This document shows, piece after piece, positions 37,270-46,004 of a stretch of 64,000 nt of DNA (positions within the stretch are counted from its first letter, which is position 1; each line of letters opens with the position of its first letter). The notes under the pieces are model-generated. The model was given only the letters and a program-made list of their open reading frames with translations. It was not told the origin of the DNA and made no database searches. The DNA comes from Plectrocnemia conspersa (Eukaryota; Arthropoda; Insecta; Trichoptera; Polycentropodidae): assembly GCA_009617715.1 (NCBI GenBank), contig VTFK01000263.1, forward strand, positions 682,001 to 746,000, given 5' to 3'. Made by a program: the position numbers and the translations under genes.

Positions 37270-37715
37270 AGAATACATTCTGAAAGCTCATGACGGTTTT
37301 AATGAGTCATAATCCGAAACGTAGGTACCAAACGCCAGTTGTACAACATGGCAAAGTAATGTCGGTGCCTTCTCGTAAAGTATGCTAATTTGGTGGAGTG
37401 TATATGCTAAGTTTTTTATACTGCGAATTAAATATACGGGTGCCGTTGAAATCGAACACTTCGACAAAATATCCACATCGAGCCGTCATAAAACCTCCAC
37501 GTTATATATTTTTTTTTCGGAGAAATTCGCTCACATTCAACACAGTTCAGTGCTTGAAGCATTGGGGTGTAATAACGGAAGCTTCTCTGGTTTCGCGTAT
37601 CAAAGTAGCTTTGTTCGTGGTAATACTATACGGGAACGTATATGGACATCTGTCATGTGAAACGATGACGAAATTACTAAAATTGTTGACATCTAAAAAC
37701 TTGTTTTCATGTTAA
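37270..37715 (+). pseudogene. Possible mariner-type transposase relic
   Basis: Reading across frames gives NPKRRYQ (about 37312), then a WW pair preceded by LI (about 37388-37396), then YCELN (about 37420), and about 43 residues after the WW a VIYFF....AHI stretch with an ALG block. Mariner transposases have NPKRK.SW, IWWD, VIYYELL and VIFHQDNARPH at similar spacings. The catalytic acidic residues are not visible at the expected points. The match is weak and rests on short motifs. Confidence 0.3.
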
Positions 37716-37929
37716 ACGCTCAAGGTTTAAGTGACATGAAACTAAAATTTGACACTTCAAACATATTGAACGAAAAATATTTGCGACAAATATATGATAA
37801 TTTGATTTATGTATATATGAAAATACGTGTAGATTTCAACTCAACGTGTATTTTTTCTTTATAAATAAATTCATTTTTTTCTCTAAAACGTTTTTTTATC
37901 TCTTTATTTGCAATCTGTCTCTAACAAGG

Positions 37930-38890
37930 ACAATAAGCAGGCTTTATGTCAAACTGAATTGGGTCATAGGGGGAGAAGCCCACTATTTTCCGTAATCAAC
38001 TAGCTATCAAAGCTATTATGCCACTTTTCAAATCTTGTCGCAGGATCCATTTGTTGTACACGTTTCAATATTCTAATATGCTTTCTAGGTTTGGCAAGTC
38101 TTGCAGTTAGTTTATAAGTATATTTAACTTGATACCGAGCCTATGTCGAGGTATCGTATGATATCATTAGGCACATACCATGGTGCGTCTATAATTATTC
38201 TTAGATATTTGGCCTGGAATCTCTCTGTAATATAAATACTTGAAGTGCTGGATGTTCCCCACAAATGTATACCGTAAGACTATATCGGCTTAAGTATTAT
38301 TAATAATTCAATTTTTGTTGACAATCGTGATCTGTGACATATAAGCCAGTGCATCTTTCTCACGTTTATATCAAGCTGCTTCTTTTTACTGAATATGCGT
38401 TTTCGGTCCAAGTGCATGCCAAGATATTTCACATGTTCTGCTTGTAACAATCCGTTCTTATTGAAATTCACTGGTGAATATTACATCTACCGACTTGAAT
38501 TCATTTGCCTTGATCCTTCCTTTTACGAGTCATATCTGAATATTATTAAGGCTTTCTTGCAGCATACTAGAAGCGATGCTTGAGTCGTCATGTTATACTA
38601 ATATCACCATAAAAGGTAGCCATCAAAGTATTTTTTGTCTTTGAGAGATCTGCAGTTTACAGCAGATACAACACAGGTTTTCATGAGGGACGCCTGAATT
38701 TATAAGAAATAGTGATGTTCTTTCTTCACCATACTTTACCAAAAAATGCCTATTTTTGATATATATTTTTTTAGTACCGCAAGGGAATGATGAGGAAGGT
38801 GCATTGTTATTTTGTATAATAAACTCTCATGAAAAAACTCATTAAAAGACTTACCAAAAGTGCTGTAGTACAATATCGTTTTTCTTACAG
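37930..38890 (-). pseudogene. Jockey-type reverse transcriptase, C-terminal half
   Basis: On the minus strand, from 38890 downward and with several frameshifts: LLYKI..HLPH and LKKYIS..GIF (palm, after the AFD motif), VKYGEERTSL...SGVP (about 38760-38690), TFYGDIS where active enzymes have F/YADDT, then SSMLQESLNNI, GRIKANEFKSVDV, VKYLGMHLDRKR, KLR-like block, ILKPI*SYGIHLWGT (about 38290-38240) and RFQAKYLRIIIDAPWYVPN. This order is diagnostic of Jockey-clade elements. The catalytic ADD is mutated and the frame is broken many times. It is the complementary portion to the plus-strand relic at 19480-20100, but the two need not come from one insertion. Confidence 0.85.
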
Positions 38891-39000
38891 TTTCTTAGAT
38901 ATTTTTTTGACACGTAAACAAAGGAGTTATAATTAATAAAAATAAAAATAGAGTTGCCACGATGATTTTCAAGCCTCCGCTAATGTATTCTTTTGTTATC

Positions 39001-39463
39001 GATCAATGAAAAATAAGCATTTAAATATAAAACAAGATGGCCGACATCAACGTGACAACGTGATATTATTATTTATTAATAAAATTTTGCTACGCAACCA
39101 TAATTTTCATTAATTCGTTATGTTCGTTGTTCGATTTTACTGAATATAAATATTTGGATTGCAAATTGACAAGGTATGTTATAACTATGAAAATGAAATA
39201 TATACATAATGTGTGTAAGGATTATAAAAATACATTGATTTAACTAGATAAACAATTATGAAACAATCTTCGTAATAAAATCTTCAAATTTTGAATTGTC
39301 GTCGACGTGTTCTGAGACCGAAAAGTGAGTTTTTCCTTTTATAATTCATTAACATTATCATTGCTTCCGATTTAATGCACATATACGTTATTTGACTGAA
39401 CCATGTACGTTTTAAACGTGAGCATGTAATATATATTTAGTACGTATGAAAATTGAGGTTAAT
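39001..39463 (+). repeat. Repeat family R3, copy B
   Basis: Inverted partner of 29472-29922, about 9 kb away. It starts GATCAATGAAAAATAAGC and ends AATTGAGGTTAAT. Relative to copy A it has a few small insertions and deletions (for example after GTACG near 39408). It abuts the upstream (N-terminal) side of the minus-strand Jockey relic with about 110 bp between. Confidence 0.85.
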
Positions 39464-40130
39464 AAAACGTATTTTTTTATCTATTAATATTTGGAGATAC
39501 TATATTTCATGACAATGACTGTGATGCAGTCGGTGATTTAGCTTAAAAATTTAAATTAAAACCACTATTGCAGCAAAAAAATTCACCCAGATCGTTCCGT
39601 TTCGAGTGAGTAGTTTCTTGGATGTTATCTACTAGACGGCATTTTACAATGATTATAAATATGTGATTTTATATTTTGAATAATCTATAGCCAAAATATC
39701 TAAGAGTAGGTTATTTTTAATTCCGATGTGGCTAAATATGTATACGTCATGGTTTTTGATCAATTTTTGTTTTGTGCCATCATTTCTCTTTCAAAATAGC
39801 CAAATTCAAGATGTTAAGTTACATTAAACTTATATTGTATGTTCTTTATAAAGAGATAATACTTGCTGACAGTGACTTTAAAATGAGAAGATCACTCTTT
39901 GTTTATATATACCAATTCTTGTAGCCATATTGGTCATCAAATTGTTTCATCATTGCTTCTGAAAAATATTTAAAAACAATAAGACCTTTATCAAGGGTTT
40001 AGCATTGAACACATTATTAGTATTAATATAATAAAATTTAGTTTAATTACCTTTGGTATGTATACATTTAATTGCCAAATCACTGCTGTTTGTTTTATAA
40101 TATGTGATCATAGTTATTATATTTTTTTTC
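39464..40130. other. A+T-rich noncoding DNA
   Basis: No frame, RNA or repeat recognised. Confidence 0.45.
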
Positions 40131-40194
40131 AATAATATGAACGATCTAGAATCTAGATTGTTCATATTATTAAAAAAGATCTAGATTCTAGATC
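40131..40194. repeat. 41 bp palindrome plus nested 17 bp palindrome
   Basis: 40131-40171 folds on itself: AATAATATGAACGATCTAGA pairs with TCTAGATTGTTCATATTATT around one central base, with a single G:T pair. Directly after, GATCTAGATTCTAGATC (40178-40194) is a perfect palindrome about a central T and repeats the core of the first. This looks like a foldback or a repair product. Confidence 0.9.
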
Positions 40195-40314
40195 AACATT
40201 AATCAATCATCGCGATATTCATCCGTGAGATTGGAAAAAATTAGGTAAACCTAATCTGTGATGATCGATCGAAATTATAATTATAATATATACAAAATTG
40301 AAAAACACTTAAGT

Positions 40315-40395
40315 CCATATAGGATTTGAACCCAGGTCCTTCAGGTCTTATACCACATCGTGGTGACTTATACCACATCGTGGTATAATTTTAAT
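40315..40395 (-). mobile_element. tRNA-like (SINE) fragment
   Basis: On the minus strand GGTTCAAATCC (40332-40322) fits the B box of RNA polymerase III promoters, GGTTCGANTCC, with one change. It is preceded by GACCTGAAGGACCTG and a duplicated CACGATGTGGTATAAG block. A complete tRNA cloverleaf cannot be drawn and no clear A box is found. A decayed tRNA-derived SINE head is the simplest reading. Confidence 0.35.
40347..40386. repeat. 20 bp tandem duplication
   Basis: CTTATACCACATCGTGGTGA is followed at once by CTTATACCACATCGTGGTAT. Each unit contains the small palindrome ACCAC(ATC)GTGGT. Confidence 0.9.
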
Positions 40396-40411
40396 TGTAA
40401 TTTACGCCAAG

Positions 40412-40634
40412 TTTTTATTTCACGTTTCGCTGGGGGTACTGTGTCATGTATTTAAGTACGTAAATAATTTTGTGTAAGCTTATTCGATAAAAAAAAACAG
40501 TCTAAAAAGGCAATTAAGTCATCTTATATTTATATTCTACGGCATATATTTCTATTTTGCGTATCGCTGGAGCTATTTTGTTATGTGTTTTATACGTGAA
40601 TAAATTTGTGTGAGCTCACTTATTAAAAAAAAAA
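40412..40634 (+). repeat. Two direct copies of an ~85 bp poly-A-tailed unit
   Basis: 40412-40498 and 40551-40634 align throughout: TTTTATTTCACGTTTCGCTG against TCTATTTTGCGTATCGCTGG, then TGT.ATGT, TACGT.AAT, TTTGTGT.AGCT and TATT, each ending in a run of 9-10 A. A poly-A end on both suggests two insertions of the same retroposon tail, or a duplication. The 50 bp between them is unrelated. Confidence 0.65.
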
Positions 40635-42042
40635 TTAGCTATCATTTCAGATTTTTCTGTTTCATATTGTCTATTTTTATTTTAAAGTAATCTATTTTTT
40701 TAAAGTATTGTCCGCTGGTTTTGTTTTACTAAATTTATGAAATTACGATTACAAAATATCATTTGTCAAGTTTTTAACTGCAGTTTTTGAGCGAGCCATA
40801 TCTTAAAGACTTTTGTGACATCTTGTCATACAAATGTGAATTCGTTATACACACAGCGATCTCATAAACTCAAACCTCAAGATAAAGTACCGATTAATAT
40901 ACAAAGAAGCATTATATAAGGAGTAAGATAATCTCTCTAAAATACACAAAGCTTTCAATATTAAACATCAATTATGGTAAAAACTCATTTTCCCAGACCA
41001 GCCGGTAGGCAATCTCTCAGTCGCACTCTAATTAAGATAGCGAAAGATCACTTTCCTCCCGGGGCCTTGCGCATTAACTAGTAATTTTAATAACGAGAGC
41101 CTTTCGATACATTTGTTCTACAAGAATATTTTTTATACGTAGTAGATACATCATAATAACGAAAGTTTGTGTAGCCAAAATATAAACTTGTTCAACATGA
41201 TTGACAACATGATAATATATGAAGATTACTTTGTAATTTCGAATACCGTATAAAGTAACTGGATGAGCAGATGTCACCGAAGATAAACGTCTTATTACAA
41301 AAACGTTTGCGTCCCTTTCTTGCCTTGAGGGATGGCCCTGTTCTCGTCTTTGTCTCCGTGTCATTTATAATGTCAACTTTATCCGAACAAACTTTTGCAC
41401 AACAGGCGCACTTTTGAAAAGCTTCGCTTTATAGTATTATACTCGACGGAAAGCCGAGCGAATATTATACATAAAACATGCGTTAAATTTCCCGATAATA
41501 AATCATGGGTTGTTTCTATTTATAATATATATTCACTCACATCGATATCTCAATAATACGTCGATTATCTAGTTAATAAAATTAAGCATATGCAAATAAT
41601 TTTAACATGTCGTCTGGGTGTATATATCTGAGCATTCTATTTCCATTCGATTGAATTCTGTTGTCTTCCTTTTAGACGCGTCTACTTTTAGACTGTAAAT
41701 ACTGCATAATGCATACACAGTATTGTTTCGGCTCTACTCGGTGAAAGCTATAACCTTTTGCAATAGTAAAACTTTTGTTGTAATAAAAGAGCTTTATAAA
41801 AATCTAGATATAGATACATATGAATTTTGTATTTGAAATGTAAAAAATCGCTGTTTATCCATACGTAAGCAAATAGTAAATATGATATATTTTAGGTGTA
41901 AGGGCTACCAATCTAGGATTTATTTATAGGAGTGAAATAAATTAACGCTATGGATATTAGTTAACTAATTTTCCCCCTCTTTTTTGTCATATATTGGCTG
42001 CCACGTTATAAAAGACTGAGCTGGCGAATGTAAAGAGCTGTA
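40635..42042. other. Noncoding DNA, weak islands at 40980-41070 and 41240-41460
   Basis: No gene. A 96-codon minus frame (41364-41074) over the second island has a basic N-terminus but no recognised domain. Confidence 0.4.
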
Positions 42043-42086
42043 GAGTACGCTCGGGATAAGGATGCCGGTTTGTTATGGTGTGCGTG
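42043..42086 (+). repeat. Left terminal inverted repeat of the 869 bp element
   Basis: 44 bp; pairs with 42868-42911. The only difference is ATGG on the left against ATTG in the reverse complement of the right. Confidence 0.9.
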
Positions 42087-42258
42087 TACATGTATATGAG
42101 AGGGAGAAGCGACGTAGCGTGTGCTTCGTGGTCTCGCTTTCTCTTTTAAGGACAGTCGCTGATTCGTCAACGCTGTATTCGTCATTAAAGTGCAGTGTGG
42201 CACAGAAGTTCGATCTTCTCTAGTGATTTATTTTAAATAACCTTGTGCTGATATTGGT

Positions 42259-42371
42259 TTAACCCAGATATGCCCACTGTCCCATGGGTAGGTCACTAAA
42301 CTCGTGCCACTGTTTTTTATTTATAAATGAAATTTGAGGAGAACAAAATTCCTTGTGAATATCTGGGTTAA
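42259..42371. mobile_element. piggyBac-like MITE, 113 bp with TTAA flanks
   Basis: TTAA (42259-42262) is followed by CCCAGATAT (42263-42271). ATATCTGGG (42359-42367) is followed by TTAA (42368-42371). The 9 bp inverted repeat is perfect. TTAA target duplication and termini starting CCC are hallmarks of the piggyBac superfamily. At about 105 bp between the duplications it is extremely small and has no coding capacity. It is nested in the 869 bp element. Confidence 0.65.
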
Positions 42372-42489
42372 TTGATATTAAGGCTTCAAATATACACTGT
42401 AAGTTATTCGTTCTCTTACCCATGAATTGAAATATTTTAATTATTTTTCCATTAATCCGTACGTTGTTGGTTTTTTTACACTATTCTCT

Positions 42490-42780
42490 GTAAGGCTTAA
42501 AAAAGTTATTATTCTTATCGTTGCGCCAGTGATAATTTTTTAATTTATTCAATGGATATAATGATTTAATAGAGTCGTCGAACTATTAAACAATCTGCTA
42601 ATAATTTCTTTCCTAATTTTATATCTTTTTGCTTTTGAAGAATAGCTAAAGACTTCATTATTTTTTTGACTAGTGAAAGATTTTGAATTTTGCAAATATT
42701 TAATTAATGACATCAATGTCTGGTTTCTTCGATTATATAATATATTTTTAATTGTTCGTTGAAATTTCCAACTTATCTCA
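42490..42780 (-). mobile_element. Repeat family R1, copy 3 (fragment)
   Basis: Its reverse complement follows 11490-11790: GAAATTTCAACGAACAATT, GAAACCAGACATTGATGTCA, CTATTCTTCAAAAGC, GCAGATTGTTTAAT and TTATCACTGGCGCAAC in the same order. It lacks the 29 bp duplication of copy 1 and has stops in the open frame of copy 1. It is the part of R1 missing from copy 2. Confidence 0.7.
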
Positions 42781-42867
42781 GATGTATGTATGTTAAATAA
42801 ACATATATTTTATTTTAAAATAAAAAAATTAAATATTCTGAGCATAATTTTTTTGAGCCACACAGTT

Positions 42868-42911
42868 CACGCACACAATAACAAACCGGCATCCTTATCC
42901 CGAGCGTACTC
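42868..42911 (-). repeat. Right terminal inverted repeat of the 869 bp element
   Basis: Reads CACGCACACAATAACAAACC and on to GAGCGTACTC; reverse complement of 42043-42086. Confidence 0.9.
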
Positions 42912-43834
42912 CAGCATTTTTTTTTAACACTATTATTTTAAAGCTATAATTTTTAATAAGCATAACAGGAAATCGTTGAAGTGTATTATTATGTTTTTAT
43001 TTTTGCACACATAAAAAACGAATAAAAAATAATACATAAAAACTAAAGGTCAGATATTCACAAAAACACAAGTACCTTTGCTCTTGATAAGCTGAGATAA
43101 GTCAGATATACAAAAAAAGTGTGGAGTAGGAGTTAAAAATGTTTGAATGGCCTTAGTAGTTTTGTTTCGCAGCATATTTAATACAAATACGCTTACTCAA
43201 TCCATATTTCACAACCATAAAACAGTATCGGTCGTAATAATAATTTACACCTCTACATTGGACATACAATATCTATCGCACCATCGCTGATTTAGAGCGC
43301 GTCCCTCGTGCAATTCGCATCGGACAAAATGGCGTGTAGCCGCGCTCAACCCAGCTAGAATGGGTGTCCCTCGGCAGTAGACCAAAGTCTATTTGTCAAC
43401 TCAATTAGAGAACAAAATCTCGCGGAAGTCCCCCGCGGGATATCTGCATAATAAACGTGACGTTCTAATTACCTCCGGCTGGTCCCAATTTGACATACAT
43501 ATGTACATATGTACATAGAACCTAGGCTCGGTCGCAGTTCGTTATATTCAAGCGAACCACAAAAGAGTGCCTAGTACCCACTATATTACACACAGTATTT
43601 TGCTCTGTCGGATTTACTTTTACATGCACAGGATGATCCAAAAATGCAACAGTCTTCTTAAAGTAATGAAGAAAGATATTTAGAAAAGAATATATGTAGC
43701 TATAATTATACTTTTCGCTCGCTCGCATGTGAAGTGGACGTGCGGAACGCATGTAACGCACACCCTTATCTCTCACTCACTCTCGTTACGTAACACGTAA
43801 GCGAACGAAAGAGAATGTATCTCACCGTACGCGC
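42912..43834. other. Noncoding DNA with islands at 43260-43510 and 43690-43834
   Basis: The first island contains unique-looking CG-rich sequence. The second is rich in CTC/GAG repeats and CG steps (CTCTCACTCACTCTCG at 43770). 43497-43516 is an alternating ACATATGT palindromic tract. No frame recognised. Confidence 0.4.
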
Positions 43835-44080
43835 CTGATAATCAGTAATTTATTTTTATTCAATTTTTCTCATTATTAAATTATAAAAAACCCATTTTGG
43901 ATGTCGAATCATGTGTCCGATGTACTCCATCTTTCTTCGTTTTATGGTTAAAAGGGGTTCTCAACCGCGTCTTATCATTAAGATAATTGGTCATTGGATC
44001 AGTAACATCAAATGCCAAATAAATATACATAATGCTCCATACCAGGTATGGGCAATAGAGCATTCAGTATAGCGATCGAC
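43835..44080 (-). pseudogene. Non-LTR retrotransposon C-terminal relic (RTE/R4-like)
   Basis: On the minus strand the translation gives, across one frame change, DVTDPMTNYL, then LTIKRRKMEYIGHMIR (about 43950-43900), then a YNLIMRKIE block (about 43885-43860). TIKRRK.EY.GH..R followed about 10 residues later by LL.LI..GKIEGKR is the conserved C-terminal region after the reverse transcriptase domain in many RTE- and R4-type elements. Stops interrupt it and the polymerase domain itself is gone. Confidence 0.6.
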
Positions 44081-45379
44081 AAATTCTAATTTTAGAATTT
44101 AAACGGATTTTTTGTGGAATATATAAATTATAAACTCTTTTCATGTTTTTAGTACATCATATTTTACGATAGAATTTAATATAATATATACATAGCCGAA
44201 GAATATTTAATGAAAAGATTGTACGTTTATTGCTTCCAGCATAATTAAAAAATCAAGAGTATAATTGGTTAATAGTAACCTTAAAAAATCTTCCGTGTGA
44301 CTATTCATAAAACTCACTCGATTATTTTGTCTTCTCATTTTTTTTCACATATTGCTACTGATACGAGAGCACTAAAGATTATCTGGTATGTTGCTACTGT
44401 GTAATAAATAGGGTTTCACAATTTAAGGAAAATCATAAAAAAATTAAAAAATCGATAATTTAAGTATCAGTTAAGAAGACATATTGTGCTTAAAAACCAT
44501 AATCAAAATATATTAAATCTCCTTAGATATTACTCTTCAAAATTATAAAAAAATATAATTTATTGTAAAAACGTTATTTGTAATTCAATAAAAAAGGGTC
44601 ACAACATTTTAATGCCTCCGAAATAAAATTAGTATGATTGGCACTTTATTAAAGCAGAGAAACGTAGCATTAACTTTTAATGACATTTTTAAAAAAAGTT
44701 ATTAAAAACAAATTATTTTGCAGAAAAGTAGATTTTTGTTCAAACTTTTTGGAATTTTAGTAATTAATTTATAATTATAAGTAAAAACTATGTAAGTCTG
44801 CCTAATTTACTTTGGTTATTTATTAGACCATTAAAGAAATACATAGTTATGAAATATTTTCATAATTACGCTATAAATTGATTTCAAAGTCTTTCACTCG
44901 TAATTTTTCGCACAAACCACCGAACGTTGTCAAGATGGTTTCCTGCGCCTGATTTACTGCCGGTTAATTGGGTTTTAACGGCATCTGCCGCGAACGATGT
45001 TGTAGCAGGTGGGAATTTTCCGGTTAATGTTCTTCACATCATTATGTATTTCCATCCGTGGCACATGTATCATCACTAATGCAATACAAAACTAAGTTCA
45101 ACCAGCGATTAACGGTGGCCCGTGGCAATTACGCTAAACCGTTTCTATCCTAGTTTATGCTTCAGCGAAATACAGAGTGGTTAAAAATAATATTATTAAA
45201 CTAGCGACCCTGTGCGACTTTATGAATATTTAAACAACCAGTTAATAACAGATTACTCAAGAGCTATTATTGGATTATATTTACAATTTCAATTATATAC
45301 CATATTAAGCATAGTAAATGTTTTATTATGATTATTTGTTACAAAAAAGTCACATCCTAGTGTGAAGCTTTCTAAAAAA
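44081..45379. other. Noncoding DNA with island at 44900-45190
   Basis: About 44900-45190 is G+C-rich and holds two CCGGTTAAT-type blocks (44961 and 45019) and AACGGCATCTGCCGCGAACG (44979). It is a candidate conserved noncoding element. The rest is A+T-rich. Confidence 0.4.
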
Positions 45380-46004
45380 TATCAAAATTAAGTTTAGACC
45401 TACAAGACCGCAACATGGATCTGTACAAGATAAATGAGAGAATAAAAATACTGGTACATGTTTTTGAAGAAAGAAATTGTGCTCTAATAAATGTGCTGTT
45501 GATGCTGTACGTGAACTTTGCTATTGTGGAGCTTAACTACACGGAAAAGATTCAAGAAAGGATCCTACTATTGATCCAAGTATATCTTATACAAAATTTA
45601 AAGAGTGATTAAAAAAAGATTGCTTGATATTAAAAAGTTAACGTTCTCACGTAGTTGATCAAAAGCATTCTCAAAAAATCATATCCAGAAAAACGGTTGA
45701 ATTTGCTACGGATTAAATACCATTTCCATTTATTATAGTGAATTTGAACGCGGGTTTTCGCAGATGAATCTAATTGCCACCCCACAAGAGCTTCGTTGAA
45801 GACTAAGACACTTCAGCAACTTTGTTCATCAAACTTGTCGAACCACTTCTTAAACTTTTGGATCCTTTAAAATACGTTGCTCTGTGGTCACTCAAAGGAC
45901 AACATTCAGCCATAGATACTAACAACAAGGAGAGTCGGACGAAAATGATACAAATTTTAGAATTTACGAAGAACATTTGCCATAAATACAATAAATTAAA
46001 TTAA
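45380..46004 (+). pseudogene. hAT-superfamily transposase, C-terminal part
   Basis: The plus strand reads LDLQDRNMDLYKINERIK and ILVHVFEERN (45390-45480), then VELNYTEKIQE (about 45525), DPTIDPSISYTKF (about 45570), and after frameshifts LNTISIYYSEFERGFSQMNL (45715-45775), ATPQELR, FIKLVEPLLKLLDPLKYV (from 45825) and SLKGQHSAID. The motif (E/C)ER.FS.MNLI close to the C-terminus marks the hAT dimerisation region. The LQ.R......A...I..L..VFEER stretch before it is found in the hAT group that gave rise to the vertebrate KIAA1586-type genes. Stops and two frameshifts show it is dead. The N-terminal zinc finger and catalytic core are not present. Confidence 0.75.

Larger units (their letters stand above)
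42043..42911. mobile_element. 869 bp element with 44 bp terminal inverted repeats
   Basis: Left end 42043-42086 starts GAGTACGCTCGGGATAAGGA and runs on to GTGTGCGTG. Right end 42868-42911 is its reverse complement with one mismatch (43 of 44). Beyond the repeats the flanks still share GCTG in inverted position, so the true tips may lie a few bases out. No target duplication is obvious. Inside are a 113 bp TTAA-flanked MITE and a reversed R1 fragment. No transposase is visible, so it is a non-autonomous DNA transposon, a composite, or a foldback product. Confidence 0.7.

Noticed and set aside
40315..40395. A genuine tRNA gene
   Set aside because: Only the B-box side is recognisable; acceptor stem and A box cannot be drawn, so a SINE fragment is the better reading.
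12108..41597. Further ATGCAAAT octamers (12108, 20871, 41590)
   Set aside because: Expected several times by chance in 64 kb of A+T-rich DNA and not inside islands.
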